A DNA stretch of 64,000 nt from Heliocidaris erythrogramma (lineage: Eukaryota; Echinodermata; Echinoidea; Camarodonta; Echinometridae), in the NCBI GenBank assembly GCA_025617745.1, contig CM046870.1, positions 4,345,285 to 4,409,284 of the forward strand, given 5' to 3'. The notes beneath the pieces were generated by a model. It did not search any database, had not been told where the DNA came from, and saw nothing but the letters and a program-made list of their open reading frames with translations. The position numbers were made by a program, and so were the translations under genes. This document shows, piece by piece, positions 35,801-43,219 of the stretch; within the stretch, counting starts at the first letter, position 1, and every line of letters starts with the position of its first letter.

Positions 35801-38800
35801 CAGAAGGTTTTTCTGGGCCTTTAAAGGGGGGGGGGGGGGGCACACGCAGGATCCACCCTATGTCGGATGGGCCACTGAACATTCGTGATATTAGAGAACA
35901 AATTGAATCGACAGTGTAGACGATTTTTTTCTGGTGGCTTTGTCACAAAAGCAGGTAGCAATCTCTCTGGGTCCAAAATACTATCCACTATCCAGCATTT
36001 TGGCTAAAATTTGAATAGCCTAATTGCGAAAGTCCACGATCGTCTGAAAGTATGACTTGGACAAAACTTATAATCGAAAGGTCAGAGAGAGAGAGAGAGA
36101 GAGAGAGCGCCTGAATAGCAGACGATGACACTCAAGCCTAAAAGGGCAATAATGTTGGGTTGTCATCTTCATAGATGCATCCTAAATACGTCTGGATATT
36201 TCCTCGAACTGCTAAAATTGCTGTAAATGTAGTTGCCATGACGCAGCATGAAGAGACACACAGTCCAGAGAACATGGACATCTTTCAGTATAACCATAAT
36301 TCCTTTGCGGTAATATAAACCTTAACCCGCCAAGTCCTGCTTGGAAAAGTACGTATAGCTAGAGGGGTGTTGCAAAGAGGGGTCATGGAGGGTTATGGGT
36401 TAATGGGACGAAATATGGAAGATGAAAGTGTTGCCAAAGCAAATAGAACATGGGAGGGCAAATGAATCAAGTGATTTATCTACACCGGAATCGATGAATT
36501 CTGGATTTCTTTAGTTTGCTTTCTGTATTTGAAATCTGGGGCGCACGAGGTTACGGTGGCTTCTTGAAAACAAGCCAATAATTGAAAAAGGGGGGTAAGA
36601 CAGTGCAAGTCCGAAAAGGTTTCGGGGAAGAAACATTCGAAATATTTAGACTTTTTGTATTGTGTTATGCATCCAGGATTTTCAGAAAGGCCGGTGTGGA
36701 TAAATTTTCCCGCCTTTAATTTTCCCATGACGGGAACATGATTTCTGGAAATTGATGTCGCGAAAAAGAAATGTCGCCCCTCCTTTCATAAATGTAGGCA
36801 GTACATAGGCCAACTTAACGAGAAAATCATTTGCGATAAATGCATAATTTTGATCTTAAAAGAGCGTTGAAACCTGGCATTTTGAAGAGAAAATGAAAAT
36901 ATTTCTTCAAGAAGCCCCGTCGTGTCCAGGTGTGAACTATTCCATATGACTATTAATCATGTGGAATATTGGTTACTCAATTCTCCTTGCCATTTTGTTA
37001 CAACTAGAATTAACAAAAGGGAATGTATTGTGTTTTTTCAACAGGCGCAGGATGCTGAAGGATATAATTATGATGTGGATGTGGATCATTAATGTTCTAT
37101 TAATCATAAATCATTATATCAGGGGTTGAAGGAAGAGGAAATAGGGCTTAGTCGACCACCCCTTCGTATCTCTCTGCACCCCCTCTGTTCTTGTTTTCAT
37201 CTCAAATTCATGCTTCCTTCGGATGTTAATAGACCATGAACAAAAGAGGTACGAAGAACTTGAAATGGAACATGATATTTGTGCCTTCCTGAGGAGAGTT
37301 GATGCAATCCAGGGGCACTCGGAGGGGGATGGGATGGGGTGCTTGGACACCTACCCCCTTTGCGTCTTCATGAGATAAACACAACAAAAATGTGAGCACA
37401 CTTTAAAATAAAGCAAGAAATGCTCAATTTCACTGTTAATATGGCATACAAAATGACTCCTATGACTTTTGAAAGGTGACAATTTTGTCTTTAATGTTTG
37501 CTCACTCATGCTTGACTCGACGGAAAAATCTCATTTTCACACAGAAGTTAGTCAATAAGCGTAGGAACACTCCTGCCAAGTTATTTTGCTTAAAATCTTT
37601 TCATTAAAAAGTTACGCCATTTTGCTTCAAGGGGAACTTACTTTTTTGTTGTGTTTATTTTTAGAAGAGTTAAAGTGGCGCTGAAAGGGAAGGGGGTGGG
37701 ACATCCATCCCCTCATTTCATTTCTGGGCAGCGTTTCATGAAAGGACTTGTCAGATATTTTATCCGACAACTTTGCTCTCAGCCAATCAGATGCAAGGAT
37801 TTCAGTAGCTTATAACAGTTGTCGGATAAAATATCTGACAACTTCCTTTCATGAAACGCTCCCCAGATGTATTTTGGCGAGTCCGTAATTGGTGTCTACG
37901 AAGTTTTGTTTATGTATTATTTTAAAGTGCGATAATAAATTAAGTCGCAAAGTCAACACAAAGAGATGTGAGGACCTCTTTCTTTTCCTCTTGTTCGAAT
38001 GTTGTTGTTGGCAAATTTGGTCCGACACCCCATCCCTCCATTCAAAATGTTTAGATGACACCCCTGGTGCGCCAGTGATGTTTGATGCACTCCCATGACT
38101 GAGAAAAAGGTAAATAAATAGAATGGACCATCATAATCATTTGTTTAATATTATCAGTTGATTAGAAATTATTTCAATGTAAGCTAAAGTTCTTGCTTTT
38201 TATTTGTCATCTAACCCCCCAGGCGCGGCGAGATTGAAATGATTAGTGACACCGTAGGCCAGCATAATCTCGCCTCCCTATCCCTTTGTATGTCTAGAAG
38301 CGATAACGTTAGACGAATTATTTTCATTTCATTAGTAAAAGTATTCAATTTGTGAAATAGGGGAATTTTCAAAATATTATGTCCGTTCATTCATAACCAA
38401 AAGGAAAAAACTTGTGATTCAAAACTAACATGGCATTATCACAACCTAAAGCTTTAAGGCCACTTGTTGTTTATGTTGTTACTACGTATCTTGACAACAG
38501 TAGAGTACAAGTATATTTTCTTCATCGTTTTAGGAAATGCTCTGAGCTTCTCGCATCAAATTTGACATTAGATTAAAGCCATGTTTAAGAGCATGCCTGA
38601 TGCGCACAGAAACAGAATGATTAAGTCTAGTTTCGAGGATTCATAGTAGATTTGCAAAAGTAAAGAGGAGTTGCTATCTATGCTACTTGGGCGACAGTAT
38701 GAAGTGAAAGTTACGTGATACTAATTCAAAACTACTGCGTGAATCACCTGACAAATGTATCTAGATTTCTTGAATTTCAGAATGTTAATTCTATCTGAAT

Positions 38801-40858
38801 CTGCACTTTAATAATCGCAATTTCTGATACTTGCAATATGAAATATTTCTGTAGATGCACAAGAAAGAATTGTTATTAGGCGAAATACTAAAAGAAAATG
38901 GGATCTAGACCATAACATGCATGCGGAAAATTAAAATATATTCCTTTATTGCATTATCAAAATAATGGGGTGTTGCAAGAAAGTTGCAATCAATTGCAAA
39001 TTGTAAAGCAAACTAGAACAACCATTCTGAATGGTTCAGGGTCTGCCCATTCAAGAAGATGCGCTTGCAACAATGATTTTGATTGGTCAGTACCGATCAG
39101 TTGCAACTTGCAATCAATCGCAACTTTCTTGCAACACCCCATAAGAGGGAGAGAGAGAGAGATTTTGTAATTTTTGTTTTTTTCTATCATATAGACTGAA
39201 GCAATTTTATACTTGTTTACAAACATACACGTAAATTTCACTCCTCTTGACTACCAGGTAGCACATGATCAAGCTTATCATCGCCCAAACTTATTCACAT
39301 TCTAGTTTGGATTAATATATATTTAGCCGCATGATTACACTTGCTGTGGATGAAATAAATAATTATATCCTAATGGCGTATCCCCGATCCAAGACCCCCA
39401 TTTTTATCCTGGCCGCACGTCAAACAGAGATGTCAAACGTATTATTTTTAATCCATCTTGACTTAGAATCCGACTCGAGACATTGACATCGAAAGTAAGA
39501 AGTTAACCACAGGGGGTTAAGCTGCACCCTTCATTAATCCTAATCTGGGCTACACCCCGCCTTGTGCTTCCCAGGGGGATTGGGGAGATTAATGTGAGGA
39601 TATTTTGGTTCATAATTCAAGCGGTCGCATATTTTTATCAAAGAATATGTACGAATTCCGTAAAAAGCAGAAGAAGAAGAAGAAGAAGAAGAAGTATTTT
39701 CAATGAAAATATCATGAAATCATAAACGTGTAAACTGATCCAAGGCTAGTTAACATTTATGAGACATGCTGACATGACTGTCGATGAATTATAATTTTAT
39801 TGAAGACTCACCAAAAAGAAGGGGCCTAGAATAGAACCTTCGTCCAATTGTTATAATCATGATTCAGTTTCCTGAAAGGATCCAGTTAAAGAATTAGTAT
39901 AGTTGGGATCACACAATCATTCTGTAAGTTTTGCTTGGCTTAAACGGGGTTAGTATGACACAACTTGCTGTACTAATAATTAGAGGAAGGGGGACATTGG
40001 AGAGACATAAAGAAAACAAGGTTTTTAAAGTGACTGCGTATGATGTCATCGCCTTCCTCCTTTTTCTACATGCTCAAGACTTAGTTTTGGCTTACTTGGG
40101 TAAAATTCTTGGGCAGTTTATTATTATATCGCCCCGTTTTCCAATAAACATAAAATGATAAAATATTTCTGCTTGTATTCTTAAGTCGGGTATAACTTGG
40201 AACGCGGTCAAAGTCAGGTTTGATTATACTCTGTTAAATTAGAGTTGAAGTTAACTGTTCAACCTATAATGGCAGAGTAATGGCATTAGTATTAGGACGA
40301 CAAAGCCTCTTTTAAACCGGAAATAATATTAATGTTGGACTCGATATCCAAAAGCCATATCGATTCGATAGATACAAAGCTAAAGAAATGGATAAAATTA
40401 ATATGAAAGCAATGTGAAAAATAGTAAGTCAAGCCGCCGGACCCCAAAAGATTTCAAACAAGCATCATATCACATAATGGCAATCTAAAAATAATTTGTT
40501 CGACATTTTAACGTCTCATTCTATTGATATGAATACGAAAGTGTTCTATGTCAATCATATTTGTATCCTAAATCGATTGATTAAACTTCATATATTTACG
40601 TTGCAGTGGCACGGCATCTGCGTAAACCAATACACGATTTTTGCAGATTGTAATACGGGTGCGTTTGTTTAGCATTATGTCCGAGGACATTTTCGGACAG
40701 AGAACAAAAAAAAAAACCATGAGAACAATGGTCCTCGGAAGCCGTTACAATAGTCCTCGAATGTCGAACAATGAATTTATGCCTTATTCCGTCGACTGTC
40801 CGAGGACGAGGAACAATAGAGGAACAATACCTGTCCTCGGAAGTAAAGCCATGTAAAC

Positions 40859-40914
<56 letters not shown>

Positions 40915-42515
40915 TTGTCATCTTTCCAGGGAAATGGTATATTGTTTGTCTTATCAAAACATATGTATTCACTGCATTGCTCACTTACGAAATAGAACAA
41001 TATGAAACACTGGCGTAGACAGCTTTTTTTTTTTTTTTTCTTTTTTTTTTTTTGGGGGGGGGGGGGTGTCCAAACCAGTGTTCTATCAAGTGGTATAGAT
41101 AGACTCCGTTGCCGATACTTTTGTCTAATTGCTTTAAAATCATTATTGAGCGAGGGATGGCAATTAACTGGTGCCTTACACCCCCGCCCCCCCCCCCCCC
41201 CTCCTTCGGATACGATTATATGCACTAAGTTTGTATGGCAGAACTAAAAAGAAGTTCACTAAAGTCAAGACTTCCTACTTCGCAAGAAATTGTTGGGTAT
41301 GTATCCATTTCGATTCCTGTCTCTATCTGAATAGGCCTATTGACGGTATGCGGCTCATGCCTCCATGCAGTCATACATTGTGTGATACGTCCTGCTCAAT
41401 GTCAACTCTCCTCCTACTAGAAGAATCTGTATACTTGGTAAAATGACAAGACAGTGTTTACAATATAGTGGTGTGAGTGCCGTGTGACCATATTTCGCGC
41501 ACTGTCAATATCCCCTGGTTTTTTTTTAATTTATGGCTATGATAATGTAAGGTAATGAATAATCTTCGCAAATGAAATTCATTTCGATAAACAATGTTTG
41601 ATTTTTTTTTTTTTTTTTTTTTTTTTTGGGGGGGGGGGGGTGCGCCCCCAAAAGAATTGTTGTGGATGGGTTGGATTTGATGGCAGTACTCTAATGTTGC
41701 TTGTCCTCTTGGAAAAAAATGCTTGAATCAAACTTCACAAAACTTACTACCAGTAAGTTTAGTGAAAACCTACCTCTTTGACGCTGCTCCTGTTTTATTT
41801 CCTCTTGTTCCATTTGTATCACACCATCATCGTGATCCCCTGGTACTATGTTTCCAAATTGTTTATGTTTCTTTCTCTTTCTTACTCTCTCCTTCTTCTT
41901 CTCCATCCTCTCTTCCAGCTCTCTCCTCTCGAGTACATCATAGTAACCAGGGTAACCTTCCTCCTCTTCATCTTCTTCTGGTCTTCTTAACGCGAGCATC
42001 CCCTCTGCAACATTGTCTGCATCAACGATTCTCCTTTTTTCTTCAGAGTCCGAGTCATCCAGACCCTTCTGAGTGGTATGCTCATCCCCTCTCTCCCCTG
42101 CATCACCGCCCACGTAGTACGATAGACTCTCCTGCTGCTCCAGTTTGCGCTGCATCCCCATCACTACACCACCACCACCACCGCCACCACCACCGCCACC
42201 ACCCTTTCGATGCCGCCGTCTTAATATCTTACGATGCCCAACTTCCACATTGACCTCATTTCCGGGAACATCCTCAAGTCTAATATTCCCGGGAATATCA
42301 TCAATTCCGATATTCCCGCTCACACCTGTTCTTAACCCCAGTTCTGAAAGACGTTTCCTGATTCCATCAGCTCCATCCTCATCCCCAGTCCTACCTCCGA
42401 AACCGTGCGAGTGGAGAAGGCTTACAATCAATACTGCCGTTAACATCGTCAAAACAACCCCACTCCTCAGAAACTTTCTTCTCGAAAACCACCGCATCAT
42501 CATCCCCATTTTCAT
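14067..42515 (-). CDS. Polypeptide N-acetylgalactosaminyltransferase, complete gene, 9 coding exons
   Basis: The enzyme transfers GalNAc from UDP-GalNAc to Ser/Thr in secretory proteins, starting mucin-type O-glycans in the Golgi. Nine exons join with consistent phases (1,2,1,2,0,0,0,0) into 2298 nt, 765 residues. Residues 8-17 are basic and 18-36 form a signal anchor (type II topology). Residues 37-300 are a charged, acidic stem with a poly-Gly run. The GT-A domain follows: [27 protein letters not shown], the metal-binding D-S-H at 411-413 (usually D-A-H), [16 protein letters not shown] near 519-523 and CSHVGH near 542-547. The C-terminus has three QxW/CLD ricin repeats (exons 7, 8 and 9). 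Phrases such as [17 protein letters not shown] and NKRLAEVW resemble the GALNT1/GALNT13 group, but the long stem is unlike those short-stemmed enzymes, so the subfamily is uncertain. Introns range from about 0.35 to 13 kb and carry many transposons. Confidence 0.93.
14980..15195 (+). mobile_element. 3' end of an L2/CR1-like LINE fused to the SINE-type tail
   Basis: Bases 14980-15084 encode 34 residues and a stop. [20 protein letters not shown] followed by [11 protein letters not shown] is a typical C-terminus of L2/CR1-type LINE polyproteins. It is followed by 3' sequence ending in GCGCAG...GTAGCTGCGCTGTATAAATG and an ATT microsatellite (about 15168-15193). Upstream the frame is closed by a TGA, so only the extreme 3' end survives. 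The tail matches the tails of the tRNA-derived SINEs in this window. It sits in GALNT intron 8, ending about 35 bp from exon 8. Confidence 0.8.
15229..15363 (-). CDS. GALNT exon 8
   Basis: Acceptor ...ACTAG|ATC and donor GAG|GTAAGG, phase 0 on both sides, 45 codons. Encodes the end of the alpha lectin repeat (IWMYTEEQ, completing a Q-x-W with exon 7) and the beta repeat ([10 protein letters not shown]...[11 protein letters not shown]). Confidence 0.9.
15761..15845 (-). ncRNA. tRNA-like sequence in left arm of the CACTG element
   Basis: Read on the minus strand: an A-box-like TTAGTCTAGCGGTAATGCC at about 15832-15814, a B-box-like TGGTTCGAGG at 15790-15781 and a T7 run at 15767-15761 that would stop RNA polymerase III. 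The acceptor and T stems do not pair as in a functional tRNA, so it is a tRNA-derived promoter relic rather than a tRNA gene. Confidence 0.45.
15868..16228. mobile_element. Innermost transposon of the nest: hAT-like MITE with 8-bp duplication
   Basis: Ends CATTGGCGGATCCAGG and, inverted, CAGCGGCGGATCCAGG. A perfect 8-bp target duplication ATATTGTT flanks it at 15860-15867 and 16229-16236, which is diagnostic of hAT-type insertion. The 361-bp body is mostly C/G runs, T runs and sequence shared with 60240-60411. No coding capacity. Confidence 0.9.
16310..16394 (+). ncRNA. tRNA-like sequence in right arm of the CACTG element
   Basis: Mirror of the left copy: A-box-like TTAGTCCATCGGTAACGTC at 16317-16335, B-box-like TGGTTCGAGG at 16359-16368 ending GGCTCGCC, then a run of eleven T at 16384-16394. 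Same reservations as for the left copy. Confidence 0.45.
16724..16994 (-). mobile_element. tRNA-derived SINE, near full length
   Basis: On the minus strand: A box TGGTCTAGTGGATAAGG, B box GGTTCAAATCC (consensus), a body including CTCTCCACCCAGGTGCAAAT, and a tail ending ATATAAGTGGCCATTGTTATTATTA. Same family as the copies at 33431-33714 and 53924-54223. Lies in GALNT intron 7. Confidence 0.85.
17075..17833. mobile_element. TIR element of the GGCGTATCT family, internally duplicated
   Basis: Contains two direct copies of a 130-bp segment, at 17075-17205 and 17660-17790 (TGCGGATTGGGGGCGCATAA...GCGTTTTTGCGCCCCCTCCA). It ends CCCAGATACGCCA near 17832, matching the CCCTAGATACGCCACTG end of the element at 54381-54850. 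Further internal sequence (CAGTGGTAGAGAAGTTCGAA, AAATAGTCGAGAAATTCAGC) also matches that element in reverse. The left terminus is unclear, so it is truncated or rearranged. In GALNT intron 7. Confidence 0.7.
18173..18277 (-). CDS. GALNT exon 7
   Basis: Acceptor ...TTACTGCAG|GTG and donor CAG|GTATGA, 35 codons, phase 0 at both ends. Encodes the start of the lectin domain (alpha repeat): [14 protein letters not shown]...[11 protein letters not shown]. Confidence 0.9.
18765..19355. repeat. Purine-rich minisatellite, unit about 42 bp
   Basis: Roughly a dozen diverged units of an A/G-rich motif containing GAAGACAGAGAGAAGAAAA and CAAAGAAATACATAAGGAAA. The landmark ATACAT recurs mostly every 33-47 bp. 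All three minus-strand frames stay open through it and read as F/S/L-rich hydrophobic strings; this is composition, not coding. In GALNT intron 6. Confidence 0.88.
20019..20333 (-). CDS. GALNT exon 6
   Basis: Acceptor ...TTTTTTCCAG|ACA and donor GAG|GTATGA, 105 codons, phase 0. Encodes [20 protein letters not shown] (His ligands and Cys), [31 protein letters not shown] and the linker to the lectin domain. Confidence 0.95.
20686..20977 (-). CDS. GALNT exon 5
   Basis: Acceptor ...GTCTTTAG|GCG and donor AAG|GTAAAA, 292 nt, entering in phase 2 and leaving in phase 0. Encodes [40 protein letters not shown] and [12 protein letters not shown], the acceptor and UDP-GalNAc binding part of the catalytic domain. 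Confidence 0.95.
21467..21712. repeat. Four-unit tandem repeat with homopolymer arms
   Basis: Units of about 62-79 bp, each with TTTTTACTCAAAAATTCTCT, GACAAGC, an A run (one unit has C then A) and a GTTATCAGCATTT segment. The motif TCTGACAAGCAAAAA also occurs near 60245 and in reverse near 16015, so the units may derive from the hAT-like family. In GALNT intron 4. Confidence 0.75.
21842..22049 (-). CDS. GALNT exon 4
   Basis: Acceptor ...TTGCTACAG|GTC and donor ACAG|GTAATG, 208 nt, entering in phase 1 and leaving in phase 2. Encodes [20 protein letters not shown], then [20 protein letters not shown], holding the D-x-H manganese site. The middle residue is Ser where most family members have Ala. 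Confidence 0.95.
22225..22553. mobile_element. Foldback MITE in GALNT intron 3
   Basis: The left arm (about 22227-22335: GGTTACTCACGTTACATTTG, GAGAGG, CTTAAGCTCCTG) is inverted in the right arm (about 22440-22545: CAGGAGCTTAAGACGTGACT, CCTCTCC, AAAGTAACGTGAGTAAACAT). Ends read GGGCATTTCC and GGGATCGCCC. No target duplication is clear and no superfamily is assigned. The intron is only 0.9 kb, so the element makes up over a third of it. Confidence 0.75.
22942..23108 (-). CDS. GALNT exon 3
   Basis: Acceptor ...AACTTGCAG|GTG and donor CAGG|GTAAGT, 167 nt, entering in phase 2 and leaving in phase 1. Encodes [33 protein letters not shown] and [10 protein letters not shown], the nucleotide-binding start of the GT-A fold. 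Confidence 0.95.
23562..23615. repeat. TG microsatellite
   Basis: (TG)n with one TTG interruption, in GALNT intron 2. Confidence 0.9.
23985..24246 (+). mobile_element. LINE 3' end (non-LTR retrotransposon tail)
   Basis: The segment contains a short hairpin-like motif (GCCTCAAGCTTTTGCTTTTAG), then TTGGAAATAAATG and a terminal (AATTG)n repeat at about 24229-24245. A poly(A)-type signal followed by a short microsatellite tail is characteristic of CR1/L2-type LINE 3' ends. No coding part remains. Confidence 0.6.
24250..25080. other. Intron 2 DNA, no exon seen
   Basis: AT-rich. A fragment at about 24462-24580 (GGGGCGGATGCTCGGG, TTTCTGACAAGCAAG, GTGACCCC) resembles the hAT-like family by its TCTGACAAGC motif. 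Confidence 0.4.
25090..25230. repeat. C runs and CT-rich tract
   Basis: Pyrimidine tract flanked by two C runs; open S/L/P-rich frames across it are compositional. Confidence 0.85.
25340..25565. mobile_element. Short TIR element, CAGGGGCGT type
   Basis: Left end CAGGGCGTAGC and right end GACGCCCCTG are inverted. CATG occurs immediately on each side, a possible 4-bp duplication (the word is palindromic, so weak evidence). About 226 bp, no coding capacity. In GALNT intron 2. Confidence 0.5.
26690..26985. repeat. AAT/GAT trinucleotide microsatellite
   Basis: Nearly 300 bp of AAT, GAT, AAC and related triplets. It reads as poly-Asn/Asp on the + strand and poly-Ile on the minus strand. Both are artefacts of composition. 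Confidence 0.9.
27318..27362. repeat. TG microsatellite with GGG interruptions
   Basis: (TG)n followed by GGTG variants, 13 bp upstream of the type 4 keyword repeat. Confidence 0.85.
27375..27560. repeat. Keyword repeat type 4, copy 2
   Basis: Repeats of AATTCCGAA and TTCGGAATT in both orientations (GTCGTAATTCCGAAATTCCG, GTTCATAATTCCGAAAATGA, AATTTTCGGAAAATGG, CATTCGGAATTCCGAACTCC), interleaved with AAATAGGGTTC. Related to 13885-14030. In GALNT intron 2 beside a TG tract. Confidence 0.65.
28581..28758 (-). CDS. GALNT exon 2
   Basis: Acceptor ...CTCTCCCCCAG|CTC and donor AACA|GTAAGT, 178 nt, entering in phase 1 and leaving in phase 2. Encodes the end of the stem and the conserved lead-in [21 protein letters not shown] second AG 5 bp inside the exon would break the frame, so the outer one is used. 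Confidence 0.93.
29275..29392 (+). mobile_element. SINE, 5'-truncated
   Basis: Only the 3' part survives: GGCTAAAGCCGGGGTAATAA, AGCGCAGTAGAGTATAT, GTAGCTGCGCTATATAAATG and an ATT repeat. Same family as 53924-54223. Confidence 0.85.
30016..30105. repeat. Tandem duplication of about 50 bp
   Basis: CGCCGCCTATGCAATACACT followed by AAAA(A)TGAAGTTTC occurs twice in a row. A GTGGGCGGCTATTTC near 29920 may be the inverted partner of the GCCGCCTAT motif, suggesting a small TIR element at about 29910-30095. Confidence 0.55.
30274..30405. mobile_element. Possible small TIR element
   Basis: AGTCACAC near the left end and GTGTGACT near the right are inverted around sequence with GACCGACAACAGACTG and AGTCGGTTTGGCC. 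A related fragment (AGTCACACCAATGAC, AAAATCGGTCGGACTGAAG) lies at 49075-49155. Boundaries are unclear. Confidence 0.35.
31545..31592. repeat. C run and CT microsatellite
   Basis: Pyrimidine simple sequence in GALNT intron 1. Confidence 0.85.
32225..32280. repeat. T-rich/G-run simple sequence
   Basis: TTTATT repeats, a T run and a long G run. Further G or C runs occur at about 32549-32568 and 32658-32668. Such runs recur across the window and their lengths are unreliable in any assembly. Confidence 0.8.
33431..33714 (-). mobile_element. tRNA-derived SINE, near full length
   Basis: On the minus strand: A box ATGGTCTAGTGGATATACC, a B box with one mismatch (GGTTCGTGTCC), the body with CCGGGTAC and AGCGCC, then GCGCAG...GTAGCTACGCTATATAAATG and an ATT tail (33437-33452). 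Oriented with the host gene. Member of the same family as 16724-16994 and 53924-54223. Confidence 0.88.
34872..35627. mobile_element. Non-autonomous element with internal 151-bp repeats containing DR1 motifs
   Basis: A perfect 12-bp inverted end pair TATGCCTCCGCC (34872-34883) and GGCGGAGGCATA (35616-35627) bounds 756 bp. Inside are three tandem units at about 35163, 35291 and 35442 (spacings 128 and 151 bp). Each carries TGACCTTTGACCTTTGACCT or a variant, CATCGTCCCTC, GGGCCAAGTTAGAAGCTGAT and TTCTGAAGTTATCGCGAGAA. It ends with GGACGGACGGACGACCCGAA. There is no coding capacity and the superfamily is not assigned. TGACCTTTGACCT is the reverse of AGGTCAAAGGTCA, the DR1 site bound by RXR, HNF4 and COUP-type nuclear receptors. 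In GALNT intron 1. Confidence 0.78.
35826..35840. repeat. G run
   Basis: Homopolymer G run flanked by GGGCCT and CACACGC; may be part of a decayed G/C-run element. Confidence 0.6.
37724..37866. mobile_element. Foldback MITE, family A, copy 3 (best preserved)
   Basis: Left CTGGGCAGCGTTTCATGAAA and right TTTCATGAAACGCTCCCCAG are inverted; the arms continue with CTTGTCAGATATTTTATCCG on one side and its complement on the other. The loop holds CTCAGCCAATCAGATGCAAG. About 140 bp, forming a near-perfect hairpin. Other copies are at 6101-6247 and 13605-13715. In GALNT intron 1. Confidence 0.85.
38966..39141. mobile_element. PIF/Harbinger-type MITE
   Basis: Ends TGGGGTGTTGCAAGAAAGTT and its exact inverse, with arms continuing through GCAATCAATTGCAA. 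TAA flanks it at 38963-38965 and 39142-39144. A 3-bp TWA duplication with GGGG-starting ends is the classic Harbinger signature. The 176 bp have no coding capacity. In GALNT intron 1. Confidence 0.88.
40658..40863. repeat. Keyword repeat type 2, copy 2, inverted, beside TG microsatellite
   Basis: Reverse-orientation copy of 6591-6796. GTCCGAGGAC at 40679, GTCCTCGGA at 40731, CCTCGAATG at 40755, GTCCGAGGAC at 40799 and GTCCTCGGA at 40833 alternate in orientation. CTTATTCCGTCGACTG is the complement of the shared GACGGAATAA core. Ends GCGTTTGTTTAGCATTA and AAAGCCATGTAAACGTGCG are weakly inverted. Directly followed by (TG)n and (TA)n at 40864-40913. Confidence 0.82.
40864..40913. repeat. TG and TA microsatellites
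   Basis: (GT)n then (AT)n immediately after the keyword repeat. Confidence 0.9.
41021..41066. repeat. T run followed by G run
   Basis: T runs then a G run. A C run with CACCCCCGCC at about 41179-41201 mirrors it, suggesting a decayed homopolymer-ended element of about 170 bp. Confidence 0.6.
41588..41642. repeat. T run followed by G run
   Basis: About 27 T followed by G, ending in GTGCGCCCCC. Near the 3' side of GALNT exon 1. Confidence 0.8.
41774..42515 (-). CDS. GALNT exon 1: signal anchor and long stem
   Basis: ATG at 42515; donor AGAG|GTAGGT leaves phase 1 after residue 247. Met-rich start, basic [10 protein letters not shown], hydrophobic [19 protein letters not shown] (residues 18-36), then a long stem. 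The stem has short [15 protein letters not shown] repeats, a basic KILRRRHRK, a run of 12 Gly encoded by a GGN triplet tract (+ strand 42165-42202), an acidic region (PEEDEEEEG) and an alternating charged stretch [19 protein letters not shown] that could form a coiled coil. The antisense strand also has a long open frame here (41723-42253), which I treat as a shadow. Confidence 0.9.
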
Positions 42516-43129
42516 TATATTTGATCAATTTCGAATTTCGTAAGCTGAAAAAATGTCAGATGTGAAGTGACAAGTTGCAACAGGTTATGATTTTGAAGAA
42601 TAAAGTGCACACGAGTGAACAAATCAACTGGAAATCCACTTTTATTCGATTAGTACTGTTGTAATGGCTGAAAGTTCATCTGTGGTAAATCACGCTTCCA
42701 AAAGCCTGGCTGGATATTCATCAGCTCAACATTTCAACGTCTGGAATTAAAGTCGAGCTGAAGATCACTCCACATATTCCGGCATTATAGACCCTTGATC
42801 ATCGCAGAATACAAGTTATGCCTTTAAATCTGACGTGAACAGTAATAGAGCTTTTCAGTATATTTACCAGGATGCGTCTGAATATCCGAGATCACAGCTT
42901 AGCTCGATTGAGGTTGTCACGTAAGGAGCATGCTTTCGAGGCAGACGACTCAACTCTTGAGAAAGTTTTAATTCAGTTTTTGGCGCAAAGCCATGGTACA
43001 CAAATCCACTGGAGGGGTCAGAATATATGACAACTGTTTTTGATTCCACGCTTCACGTATGCCTCTATCATGACTCTTAGCTCGAGCGATAAAATGAAAT
43101 GTTTTTGCGAACCCTCTCTGCGAGTCATT

Positions 43130-43215
43130 CAGTTTCTGCACGCGACACTATACAGTAGCGAATGTTGACGTCACGAAAGGTTTCAACCAATCCCACGTCA
43201 CCTCACGCGCATGCT
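43130..43215 (-). promoter_or_regulatory. Candidate GALNT promoter
   Basis: About 0.65 kb upstream of the ATG lies a GC-richer patch. It has a perfect CRE palindrome TGACGTCA (43166-43173), an inverted CCAAT box (CCAAT on + at 43187-43191) and a second CRE half-site CACGTCA (43194-43200), spaced as in CRE/NF-Y promoters. CGCG dinucleotides are frequent nearby (43139-43145, 43204-43210). No clear TATA box. Placement as promoter is inferred from position. Confidence 0.4.
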
Positions 43216-43219
43216 CCGT

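Larger units (their letters stand above)
28759..41773 (-). other. GALNT intron 1, 13 kb, repeat-rich
   Basis: No internal exon was found, and the exon 1/exon 2 phases match without one. It contains a 5'-truncated SINE, a nearly complete SINE, an element with nuclear-receptor half-sites, two MITEs, a keyword repeat and many homopolymer runs, each listed separately. Large first introns often hold enhancers, but nothing here shows that directly. Confidence 0.6.

Noticed and set aside
40596-41225. 209-codon minus-strand frame
   Set aside because: Crosses a keyword repeat, TG/TA microsatellite and T/G homopolymers; a mosaic of repeats, not a gene.
41723-42253. 176-codon plus-strand frame
   Set aside because: Antisense to GALNT exon 1; its His/Ser/Pro-rich composition is the reflection of the charged stem and Gly triplets.
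42864-43049. 61-codon minus-strand frame upstream of GALNT
   Set aside because: Lies in the presumed 5' untranslated region; no domain and not in frame with exon 1 through any visible splice. It could be an upstream ORF but evidence is lacking.
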